From: Actinomycetota bacterium
GTDB lineage: Bacteria > Actinomycetota > Acidimicrobiia > Spongiisociales > ZC4RG35
Assembly: GCA_027296205.1 (NCBI GenBank)
Contig: JAPUJM010000204.1
Location: 1 to 5,189, forward strand
Length of the DNA stretch: 5,189 nucleotides
Reading direction: 5' to 3'
The notes beneath the pieces are model-generated. The model was not told the DNA's origin. It made no database searches and was given only the letters and a program-made list of their open reading frames with translations. This document shows, piece by piece, positions 1 through 5,189 of the stretch; within the stretch, counting starts at the first letter, position 1; the number at the start of each line of letters is the position of its first letter. Both the position numbers and the translations under genes were made by a program.

Positions 1-660
1 GCTCATCTTCACCCGGTTACCGACGATGTGCCGGCCGAAGTCGCCACATTCGTCCATCCCCTGGCTTCGGGACACACCTGGGCAGTCGAACTGCCCGCCC
101 TTCAGCCGGGTGAGGACGTGCTCATCCTTGGGCCCGGGCCGCGAGGCCTGGCGTGTCTCATCGCTGCCAAGGCCGCCGGCGCCGGATGGGTGGGCATCAC
201 CGGCCTCTCCCACGATCGAGACCGTCTCGAATTAGCAAGACAGCTTGGTGCGGACCTCGCCATTGATGTCGAACAGACTGATGTTGCCGGGGAAATCGCC
301 GGCGCTCTCGGCAGGAGGCCCGACGTGGTGGTCGACGTGACCTCGGACGATCCTGAGGCAGTCTTCACGGCACTCGACCTCGCCCGTAGTGGTGGCCGCG
401 TGATCCTTGCTTCTACCAAAGGCAATAGGGCGTTCCACTTTCTCTCCGATGTGATCGTCGCCAAGCAACTGACGATGAGGGGCGCGATGGGCGCCAGCAG
501 CGTTGGGTACCAGTGGGCCACAGAACAGTTGGAAACCGATCCTCGCATCGACGACCTGGTATCTCACCAGTTCCCCCTTTCCGAGTCTCCCCGCGCACTT
601 CAGGCGGCGGCAGGTCTATTGGGAAGGGAGGAACTGATTTCTGTGGCCGTCACTTTCTAA
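1..660 (+). CDS. Zinc-type MDR alcohol dehydrogenase, C-terminal part (5' end cut by window edge)
   Basis: The frame is open from the first base and ends at TAA 658-660, leaving 219 residues. An internal GTG at 28 is unlikely to be the true start because homologous sequence continues upstream of it. The family is the medium-chain dehydrogenase/reductase superfamily (threonine or sorbitol dehydrogenase-like), cytosolic NAD(P)-dependent oxidoreductases usually about 340-350 residues long. Roughly 120-130 N-terminal residues, carrying the GroES-like domain and the zinc ligands, therefore lie outside the window. Visible are the linker before the Rossmann fold (HPLASGHTW, about residues 28-36), the dinucleotide-binding loop GPGPRG (about 44-49) after VLIL, the typical LELARQLGAD helix and turn, the VVVDVTS strand, and the SGGRVILAS segment. 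Substrate and cofactor preference cannot be read from this half, and zinc dependence cannot be confirmed. It converges on the next gene with only 25 bp between the stops. Family call is firm; specificity is unknown. Confidence 0.87.
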   Translation, partial: AHLHPVTDDVPAEVATFVHPLASGHTWAVELPALQPGEDVLILGPGPRGLACLIAAKAAGAGWVGITGLSHDRDRLELARQLGADLAIDVEQTDVAGEIAGALGRRPDVVVDVTSDDPEAVFTALDLARSGGRVILASTKGNRAFHFLSDVIVAKQLTMRGAMGASSVGYQWATEQLETDPRIDDLVSHQFPLSESPRALQAAAGLLGREELISVAVTF

Positions 661-685
661 CCAGCAACTGACACGACTCCGGGGA

Positions 686-1699
686 TCAGAGAAAGCCCGG
701 GCTCGACCCTGAGATGAGATGTTGTTCCACCGCATAAGGGATTGGTAGGTCTCTCACCTCGTCGGGTCCGCGGGTAACTCGTCGACCGATCTCGGCGAAC
801 CAGGTGTCGTTGGCGAAGGCCCAAGGCCAGGGGCGAATACCGACTCTGGCTCCAATGATCGCCCCGACCGCGGCGCCGAGAGTGCTGCCGCCAATCTTGG
901 CTGCCTGTTCGATCGGGGTGTGATGCCTGTCCGTCGTCTGTGCGGCGAGGATCAGCCCAGCAAGCATGACCTGAATAGGGTCAAAAGCATCGCCTCCCAC
1001 GTATTCGAGAGCCTCGTTCCCATCGCCAACCCCGACAGCTTCAGGAAGACGACCGAGTTCGGTCTCCAGCGTGTCGAGGCGGCGCTCCCCGTAGAGACCG
1101 TTGCCGACAGTCTTGATCACGGGCACCACTGCCTCGGTCACTCCGATGATCAGATCTCTCCCCGACTGACCGAAGCACGACGCGGCGACGGCGACGGCGG
1201 CAACCACACCTGCGGCAACGCTGCCCGCGTCGCGATCGAACAGTCGACCGAGTTCGGTTGCCTCCGATGTGACCGCCTGAGGATCACGTCGGAAGGCAAC
1301 ACCGAGGGGTACTGCGCGCGCTACTCCGTCAAGCGAAGGCTCCTCCTCTGGAACTGGTGAGCCTGCGGCAGCACGGTCTAACCACGCTCTGAAGTGAGCT
1401 GTCTCCGCCCGATACACCGGGTCCCCCTCCTCGGATCCGTCTAGCTCGCGCAAGTCCCGAATCAAGCGGGTCGTGTCCAAATGCCCGTGCTCTATCAACT
1501 GGTAGGAAATAACGGTTATCTGCTCGGTAATTGCGGAGTAACCGAGTTCCCATGCCCCGCCGGCGGCATCACCGGCAGCGGCGCCGAGCATGAAGCCATC
1601 GCCTTCGCCGGCAACCAGTGAAAAGAGCGGATCAGCCGGCCCATCCTCGAGGACAGCCACTTCTTCGGCTGGTGGGGTCGTGCTCTCGTTGCTCTCCAT
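686..1699 (-). CDS. ADP-ribosylglycohydrolase (DraG/ARH)-fold protein, probably without the metal centre
   Basis: A 337-residue protein starting at ATG 1699 and ending at TGA 688-686. Active members remove ADP-ribose from proteins or small molecules using two Mg ions held by conserved Asp residues. The fold is suggested by an N-terminal MLGAAAGDAAGGAWE (37-51, like GxxxGDAxGxxxE), a helix ending in LIEHG (68-72), RAVPLGVAF (128-136, like the RxxPLGL segment), a VAAGVVAAVAVA helix, and a C-terminal IGGSTLGAAVGAIIGARVG (269-287). The last aligns with the family GGDTDTxxxxxGAxxGA motif, but the metal-binding Asp positions are Ser272 and Leu274. The usual TDDT before the first helix is SAIT (55-58), so I infer a non-catalytic or altered protein, perhaps a ligand sensor. 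The frame is intact, so it is not a decaying gene. The first 36 residues are acidic and atypical; Met37 is an alternative start, but neither has a clear Shine-Dalgarno site. ATG 1699 is preferred because a -10-like box lies just upstream. It is divergent from the lipid kinase. Confidence 0.68.
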   Translation of the reverse strand: MESNESTTPPAEEVAVLEDGPADPLFSLVAGEGDGFMLGAAAGDAAGGAWELGYSAITEQITVISYQLIEHGHLDTTRLIRDLRELDGSEEGDPVYRAETAHFRAWLDRAAAGSPVPEEEPSLDGVARAVPLGVAFRRDPQAVTSEATELGRLFDRDAGSVAAGVVAAVAVAASCFGQSGRDLIIGVTEAVVPVIKTVGNGLYGERRLDTLETELGRLPEAVGVGDGNEALEYVGGDAFDPIQVMLAGLILAAQTTDRHHTPIEQAAKIGGSTLGAAVGAIIGARVGIRPWPWAFANDTWFAEIGRRVTRGPDEVRDLPIPYAVEQHLISGSSPGFL

Positions 1700-1708
1700 C
1701 GGACTGGG

Positions 1709-1714
1709 AGAATA
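1709..1714 (-). promoter_or_regulatory. Candidate -10 box for the ARH-fold gene
   Basis: On the minus strand the hexamer reads TATTCT, matching TATAAT at four positions and the actinobacterial TANNNT pattern. Exactly 9 nt separate it from ATG 1699, so transcription would start within about 3 nt of the start codon, giving a leaderless or nearly leaderless mRNA. This agrees with the missing Shine-Dalgarno site. No good -35 is seen at normal spacing: CTGACG lies only 13 nt upstream. Short motif, so tentative. Confidence 0.35.
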
Positions 1715-1720
1715 CAGCGA

Positions 1721-1726
1721 TACCCT
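1721..1726 (+). promoter_or_regulatory. Candidate -10 box for the lipid kinase gene
   Basis: TACCCT fits the actinobacterial TANNNT -10 pattern and lies exactly 9 nt before ATG 1736, the same spacing as the opposing box at 1709-1714. A leaderless or nearly leaderless transcript is implied. The -35 region is poor (TCGGAC at 1699-1704 with a 16-nt spacer). The only purine-rich stretch upstream, GGGAG at 1706-1710, is too far from the ATG to serve as a ribosome binding site. Tentative. Confidence 0.33.
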
Positions 1727-1735
1727 GCGTCAGCC

Positions 1736-2665
1736 ATGGACCACGTCGTTGTGATCGCCAACCCTGTCGCTTCCCAGTTCACCGGAGGCTCACACCGCGA
1801 TGTCATGGCCCATCTCTCGAAGAGTCATTCAGTCGAAGCCATCTGGCCGTCATCGGCAACGGAAGCAACTGCCGCAGCAGCAGCGGCTGCCACCTCGGAA
1901 GCCTCGATCGTCGTTGCCATGGGCGGCGATGGGATGGTCCATCACGTCAGCCAGGGCCTCGTCGGAACCGAAACCGCACTTGGGATCATTCCCGTCGGAA
2001 CGACCAATGTCGTCGCACGTCTGCTCCAGATCCCCTCGCGACCGGTGAAAGCGGCGCGGCTGATTGCCCGGTCGGACGGGACAAACACCGCCGGAGTGGC
2101 CCGGATGACCCTTCGTCGGGGCACCACGGAAACGACTCACTACGGGGTGTTCGCTTGCGGTTTTGGGCTAGATGCGGAGGTGGTGGTGAAGGCCGACAGC
2201 GACCCCTATCGCAAGTACCGGTTCGGTTCGATTCATTACGCCCGAACCGCCATTGGAGTAGGCGTGCGGACCTTTCCGTCTCGCCGACCGCATCTATCCG
2301 TTTCCACCGACGGACAGGAGATCCAGGCCACAACCGCTCTGATTCAGTTCCGTGACGTCTACTCCTACTTCGGCAAAGTGCCGCTTCGCTTGTCCAGAAG
2401 CCGACCGGCACCGATGACTGTTCTGGTGATGGAGCGTCTGCGTCGGCATCGCATCCCCCAGATCGCAGTTGACGTCATAACCGGGCGCGAACTCGAGAAT
2501 GTCAAGGGTATGGAGGTGTGGCGGCGAGTCGAGCACGTCGAAGTGAGGGCCGACCCGCCGGTCGCAGCGCAGGCCGACGGGGAATCACTGGGCATGGTCG
2601 ATCAGGCAACCGTCGACTGGTTTCCCGATTCACTACGCGTGGTAGGTGGTCAGTCGGCCTTGTGA
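1736..2665 (+). CDS. Diacylglycerol kinase family lipid kinase (DagK/YegS/LCB5-like)
   Basis: A 309-residue soluble protein, the usual size for bacterial DgkB/YegS-type kinases, which phosphorylate diacylglycerol or related lipids with ATP at the cytoplasmic membrane face. The N-terminal catalytic domain begins with VVVIANPVA (4-12). It carries GGDG (63-66) in GGDGMVHHV, where relatives usually have GGDGTxNEV, and GIIPVGTTNVVAR (83-95), where relatives usually have GTxNDxAR. CGFGLDAEV (141-149) opens the C-terminal beta-rich domain, and QADGE (279-283) holds the Asp-Gly-Glu of the family's C-terminal catalytic motif. The main catalytic motifs are kept, so activity is likely, though the Thr-to-Met and Asp-to-Val changes at nucleotide-site positions are noticeable. 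An alanine run spans residues 46-52. Start ATG 1736 sits directly before the first beta strand and needs no Shine-Dalgarno site if leaderless. It is divergent from the ARH-fold gene and overlaps the 3' end of the MscS gene. The lipid substrate is not predictable. Confidence 0.9.
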   Translation: MDHVVVIANPVASQFTGGSHRDVMAHLSKSHSVEAIWPSSATEATAAAAAAATSEASIVVAMGGDGMVHHVSQGLVGTETALGIIPVGTTNVVARLLQIPSRPVKAARLIARSDGTNTAGVARMTLRRGTTETTHYGVFACGFGLDAEVVVKADSDPYRKYRFGSIHYARTAIGVGVRTFPSRRPHLSVSTDGQEIQATTALIQFRDVYSYFGKVPLRLSRSRPAPMTVLVMERLRRHRIPQIAVDVITGRELENVKGMEVWRRVEHVEVRADPPVAAQADGESLGMVDQATVDWFPDSLRVVGGQSAL

Positions 2666-3453
2666 ATGGTCACCTGTGGGAACGGGATGGTGATGCCCTC
2701 GGCGTCAAACCGCTTCTTGATGCGGCGCAAAGCCTCTCGGCGCGCGGGCCATCGATCTTGGGCTGTGGTTGTGAGCCGAGCACGAAGAACCACGGCGGAG
2801 TCGTCCAGACTGTTGACACCAAGAACCTCTGGTTCTCCCCTCACTCGGTCGCTCCACTCCGGATCGGCTCTGAGGGCGTCTAGTTCGTCCTTCATCACCG
2901 CTAGGGCTTGATCCACATCCGAGTCGTAGGAGATGCCAACGTCGATTACCGGCCGGGCGAAGAGACTTGTGTGGTTGGAAGCCACCTTGATCCGGCCATT
3001 GGGGACGATATGGACGTTCCCCTCCAGGTCGCGAAGTTTGGTCACCCGAAACTGGATGTCCTCCACCGTTCCCGAAACATCGGCGATGGTGACTGTGTCA
3101 CCCACTCTGAACTGGTCCTCGACCAGGATGAAGAACCCCGCAATGAAGTCCTTCACTACGTCCTGGGCACCGAAACCGACCGCGGCTGCGACGACGGTGC
3201 CCATGGCCAGGAACGGAGTGATGCTGATGCCCCAGACGCCAAAGATAACGAGAATGGCGGTCACCAGCAGGGTCAAGAGGAACAAGCGTCTGACCATCAG
3301 CCACAACGTCTCGGCTCTTTTGGCGCTCTCCGATCCACGTTCGGATAGGCCCGCAACACCCTTTCGTCCAAGTCGGACCCCGACCAGGTAGACAATGAGG
3401 GAACCAAGCAGCACAGCGCCGCTTCGGATGAGATTCGATACCCAGGGCTCCAT
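2650..3453 (-). CDS. MscS-type small-conductance mechanosensitive ion channel
   Basis: A 267-residue integral membrane protein, close to the size of E. coli MscS, which opens under membrane tension and releases solutes during hypo-osmotic shock. Hydrophobic helices lie at about residues 8-26 (TM1) and 52-72 (TM2). The Ala/Gly-rich pore helix TM3 lies at about 80-112 and contains VAAAVGFGAQDVVKDF and the FFILVEDQFRVGDTV entry to the beta domain. The beta domain shows SGTVEDI (127-133), TKLRDLEGN (138-146) and the family hallmark IVPNG (149-153). The C-terminal alpha/beta domain ends with ITIPFPQVTIH (254-264), like the IPYPQ ending of MscS. Start ATG 3453 lies 12 nt after the stop of the GTPase gene and has no clear Shine-Dalgarno site, so co-transcription and possibly translational coupling are likely. 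The last 16 bp overlap the end of the lipid kinase gene on the other strand. Family assignment is firm; conductance and regulation are unknown. Confidence 0.93.
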   Translation of the reverse strand: MEPWVSNLIRSGAVLLGSLIVYLVGVRLGRKGVAGLSERGSESAKRAETLWLMVRRLFLLTLLVTAILVIFGVWGISITPFLAMGTVVAAAVGFGAQDVVKDFIAGFFILVEDQFRVGDTVTIADVSGTVEDIQFRVTKLRDLEGNVHIVPNGRIKVASNHTSLFARPVIDVGISYDSDVDQALAVMKDELDALRADPEWSDRVRGEPEVLGVNSLDDSAVVLRARLTTTAQDRWPARREALRRIKKRFDAEGITIPFPQVTIHKAD

Positions 3454-3465
3454 GGGACCGGCAGG

Positions 3466-4686
3466 TTAACGAGTAGTGACTGCCCTGGCCTTCTCCACCG
3501 ACAAAGACAGGTCGGCCAGAGCCGCATTTGCTTGGGCCCGCGCGGCCAGAGCGCCGCGGGTTGGGTCGATCACCAGATCATCGAGTATCTCGCCGGCGGC
3601 ATCTCTCTGCTCGGCCCTCGAGGCCTCGAGATCGCTTCTCCGCGCTCGGAATCGGCGTCGGTTCTCGATCGGAGTCGATGTCTTCACCCCGTCGGCAACC
3701 GACTCGACGTGGCTGGGCACCAATGCGGCGATCTGGCTAACCCGCGATCCTGTCGATCCGCCGGCTTCGTTGGCTATTGCCTCGAGAAAAAGGGTCAGCT
3801 CGTCGATAGCCGAGCGTGTTTGCCCATCGACGACCATGCGGGCCGTCGTCTCGAGGACCGCCCTTGCCCGCGTCTCGAATTCGAGCCCCGATCCGCCGGT
3901 CGCATCGAGCAACCCGGCACTGCCTTGTGCCAGGTCGACCAAGAGCTTTTCGAAGACCCGATCATCGTTGACAGCCTCCTCGAGAGCATCGACCAGGTCG
4001 GAGACTCCGATCGGCGGCCCTGAAGCGGGATTTACCGCGGTGGCAACGATCCTTGGCGACTCGATTCCATCTTCTCGAAGAGCCTTCTCCAGATCGGCAA
4101 CCACCGACTCGATCACTGCTGGGGCCAATCGATCGATCTGATTGAGAACGAAGATGAACTGATTCGAATAAGAGCTCAGAGGCTTGAGATAGCGGTTGTG
4201 CAGTGCTGCATCGCGGTACTTTTCCGGGTCGACGACCCATACGACAATGTCGAGACGCGGCAACAGCTGTTCGACCCTGAGACGGTGTTCGATCTCGACG
4301 CTGTCCGTATCCGGCATGTCGATGAGACAGAGCCACGGCGGAATCCGAACCGTCACCTGAACGCTGACACCGAGAGCATCGAGGTAGCCACCGATGTCGC
4401 CGGCTCGAGCCTCCGCAACGATGGCCAGCGGCTCCCCTGTTGTCGGGCGCGCTCCTCCAACCATCGCCACGTCGGCGCCACAGACGGCGTTGGCGAGGCT
4501 CGATTTGCCGGAGCCGGTTCCCCCGACGAGAGCAACAACGCTCATGTCTTCGGGATAAGAGATACGGATCCTGGCGTCACGGACCGATCTGGCCATCGGT
4601 TCCAGATCGTCTTCCCCGATTACGCCGGCGCAGAATGCAATGGCCAGGTCGGCCTTTTCGAGAAGACCGACCATGGTGTCATGCAT
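3466..4686 (-). CDS. GTPase of the actinobacterial paired dynamin-like/YfjP-like type
   Basis: With ATG 4686 the protein has 406 residues. The P-loop GTPase domain shows G1 GGTGSGKSS (55-63), a switch I Thr in RPTTGEP (80-86), G3 as DMPD (123-126, with Asp for the usual Gly) followed by TDS, G4 NQID (182-185) and a G5-like ATA (215-217). The stretch VWVVDPEKYRDAALHNRYL (149-167) recalls, from memory, a signature of actinobacterial GTPases encoded beside a second dynamin-like GTPase. The C-terminal part (about 245-406) is charged and helical, with no obvious membrane segment, unlike longer YfjP relatives. The frame extends upstream to GTG 4776, but that would overlap the previous gene by 98 nt and add an unconserved-looking leader. 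ATG 4686 overlaps the preceding TGA by 8 nt (ATGCATGA), a typical coupled junction; ATG 4674, just past that stop, is also possible. Role is inferred: GTP-dependent work at or near the membrane with its partner. The precise function is unknown. Confidence 0.8.
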   Translation of the reverse strand: MHDTMVGLLEKADLAIAFCAGVIGEDDLEPMARSVRDARIRISYPEDMSVVALVGGTGSGKSSLANAVCGADVAMVGGARPTTGEPLAIVAEARAGDIGGYLDALGVSVQVTVRIPPWLCLIDMPDTDSVEIEHRLRVEQLLPRLDIVVWVVDPEKYRDAALHNRYLKPLSSYSNQFIFVLNQIDRLAPAVIESVVADLEKALREDGIESPRIVATAVNPASGPPIGVSDLVDALEEAVNDDRVFEKLLVDLAQGSAGLLDATGGSGLEFETRARAVLETTARMVVDGQTRSAIDELTLFLEAIANEAGGSTGSRVSQIAALVPSHVESVADGVKTSTPIENRRRFRARRSDLEASRAEQRDAAGEILDDLVIDPTRGALAARAQANAALADLSLSVEKARAVTTR

Positions 4687-5189
4687 CCGAGAAATGGGAT
4701 CGCACCACGACACCCGTGAGACGAGTCTGCAACTCGTCCGCCTCTCGCTCCCCAGAGACGAGCCTGAGGGACTCACAGAGGTGTGCGGCAGTCTGGGTGT
4801 ATGCGACCTGAAGTCGGTCCAAGAGCTCGATGCGCACCCTCTTGGTGAGGACGTCTTCGTCGGTACCGAAGAGCATCACGGCGGCGCGACGAACCCTCGA
4901 GCCCAGAGCCGCCCACATGAGAACCGCCGCCGCCAGATTGCGGTCGCGCTCGTCTATTCCGTCTACTTCGCGACTGACGATGTCGAACCAACCGTCGATC
5001 GCCTGGGCGGTGACCAGGTGGACACCACGTGCAGCATCCCCGGCGGTGCCACCGACGATGCCGAGTTCGCCATCTCTGAGGATGATGCTTCTCAGATCCG
5101 ACTCGACCAGTGCGATCAGCCGGGCACGAAGAGTTGATTGCAACTCAACGAGGTCGCGACTCTTCAAGCGATTGGCCCGCCGCCAACGT
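4679..5189 (-). CDS. C-terminal part of a probable dynamin-like partner GTPase (5' end cut by window edge)
   Basis: The frame is open to the right edge and ends at TGA 4681-4679, giving 169 visible residues. A TTG at 5167 could start translation, but the coding frame continues upstream without a stop (RWRRANRL...), so the gene most likely begins outside the window. The visible part is helical and charged with a conserved-looking core: IDGWFDIVSREVDGIDERDR followed by the hydrophobic LAAAVLMWAALG, and ending in a helical tail with SGEREADELQTRL. No nucleotide-binding motif is present here; in the paired actinobacterial GTPases these lie in the N-terminal part. Assignment rests on position directly before the GTPase gene, the 8-bp stop/start overlap, and a remembered similarity of the W..V...V....ERDR..A pattern to the C-terminal helices of such partners. 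It could instead be an unrelated hypothetical protein. The coding call is strong; the function is moderate to weak. Confidence 0.6.
   Translation of the reverse strand, partial: RWRRANRLKSRDLVELQSTLRARLIALVESDLRSIILRDGELGIVGGTAGDAARGVHLVTAQAIDGWFDIVSREVDGIDERDRNLAAAVLMWAALGSRVRRAAVMLFGTDEDVLTKRVRIELLDRLQVAYTQTAAHLCESLRLVSGEREADELQTRLTGVVVRSHFSDA

Noticed and set aside
694..703. Perfect 10-bp palindrome AGCCCGGGCT near the convergent ends of genes 1 and 2
   Set aside because: It has no loop and no following T-run, and it lies inside the coding end of gene 2, so it is not a credible terminator.
1867..1893. GCA/GCG-rich microsatellite-like run
   Set aside because: It encodes an alanine run (residues 46-52) within the lipid kinase. 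Mixed codons and short length argue against a mutable repeat or regulatory element.
1618..2355. 245-codon open frame on the plus strand spanning the ARH-fold gene start and the lipid kinase gene
   Set aside because: It overlaps two well-supported genes in another frame. Its product is rich in Arg, Ser, Pro and His with no recognisable motif, as expected for a shadow frame in GC-rich DNA.
2668..2695. Possible hairpin TCACC ... GGTGA just after the lipid kinase stop
   Set aside because: The stem is only 5 bp with a long loop and no T-run, and it falls inside MscS coding sequence; chance is sufficient.
3476..4141. 221-codon open frame on the plus strand opposite the GTPase gene
   Set aside because: It is antisense to a clear GTPase coding region. 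The composition is low-complexity Ser/Arg/Ala with no domain, so it is a reverse-strand shadow.
4198..4719. 173-codon plus-strand frame opposite the GTPase P-loop region
   Set aside because: It lies antisense to the most conserved part of the GTPase gene and has no family features.
4687..4776. 30-residue N-terminal extension of the GTPase from GTG 4776
   Set aside because: It would overlap the upstream gene by 98 nt and gives a Ser/Arg/Cys-rich leader that looks like out-of-frame translation. ATG 4686 gives a normal coupled junction.

Overview
The window is gene-dense chromosomal DNA of moderately high GC, roughly 60% by eye. It looks like Actinomycetota, possibly an Acidimicrobiia-like or related uncultured lineage. 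Three things point there: the lipid kinase, MscS and GTPase sequences resemble actinobacterial families, the starts lack clear Shine-Dalgarno sites, and two starts sit just downstream of -10-like hexamers, as in leaderless actinobacterial transcripts. The taxon is inference only. There are no RNA genes, mobile elements, CRISPR arrays or long non-coding stretches; the largest gap between genes is 36 bp.

Layout: (1) 1-660 (+) is the C-terminal two thirds of a zinc-type MDR alcohol dehydrogenase, cut by the left edge. (2) 686-1699 (-) is an ADP-ribosylglycohydrolase (DraG/ARH)-fold protein whose metal-binding motifs look erased. (3) 1736-2665 (+) is a diacylglycerol/sphingosine-type lipid kinase, divergent from gene 2 across a 36-bp shared promoter region. 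(4) 2650-3453 (-) is an MscS-type mechanosensitive channel whose 3' end overlaps the lipid kinase tail to tail by 16 bp. (5) 3466-4686 (-) is an actinobacterial-type GTPase. (6) 4679-5189 (-) is the C-terminal end of a protein cut by the right edge, probably the GTPase's dynamin-like partner.

Genes 6, 5 and 4 run 6->5->4 with an 8-bp overlap and a 12-bp gap, so they are very likely one transcript. This pairs a two-GTPase module with a membrane-tension channel, which suggests a membrane-stress or membrane-remodelling unit; the lipid kinase next door also acts at the membrane. The functional link is inference. I saw no clearly novel system. The best leads are the degenerate ADP-ribosylglycohydrolase, the compact back-to-back promoter region and the GTPase-MscS operon.
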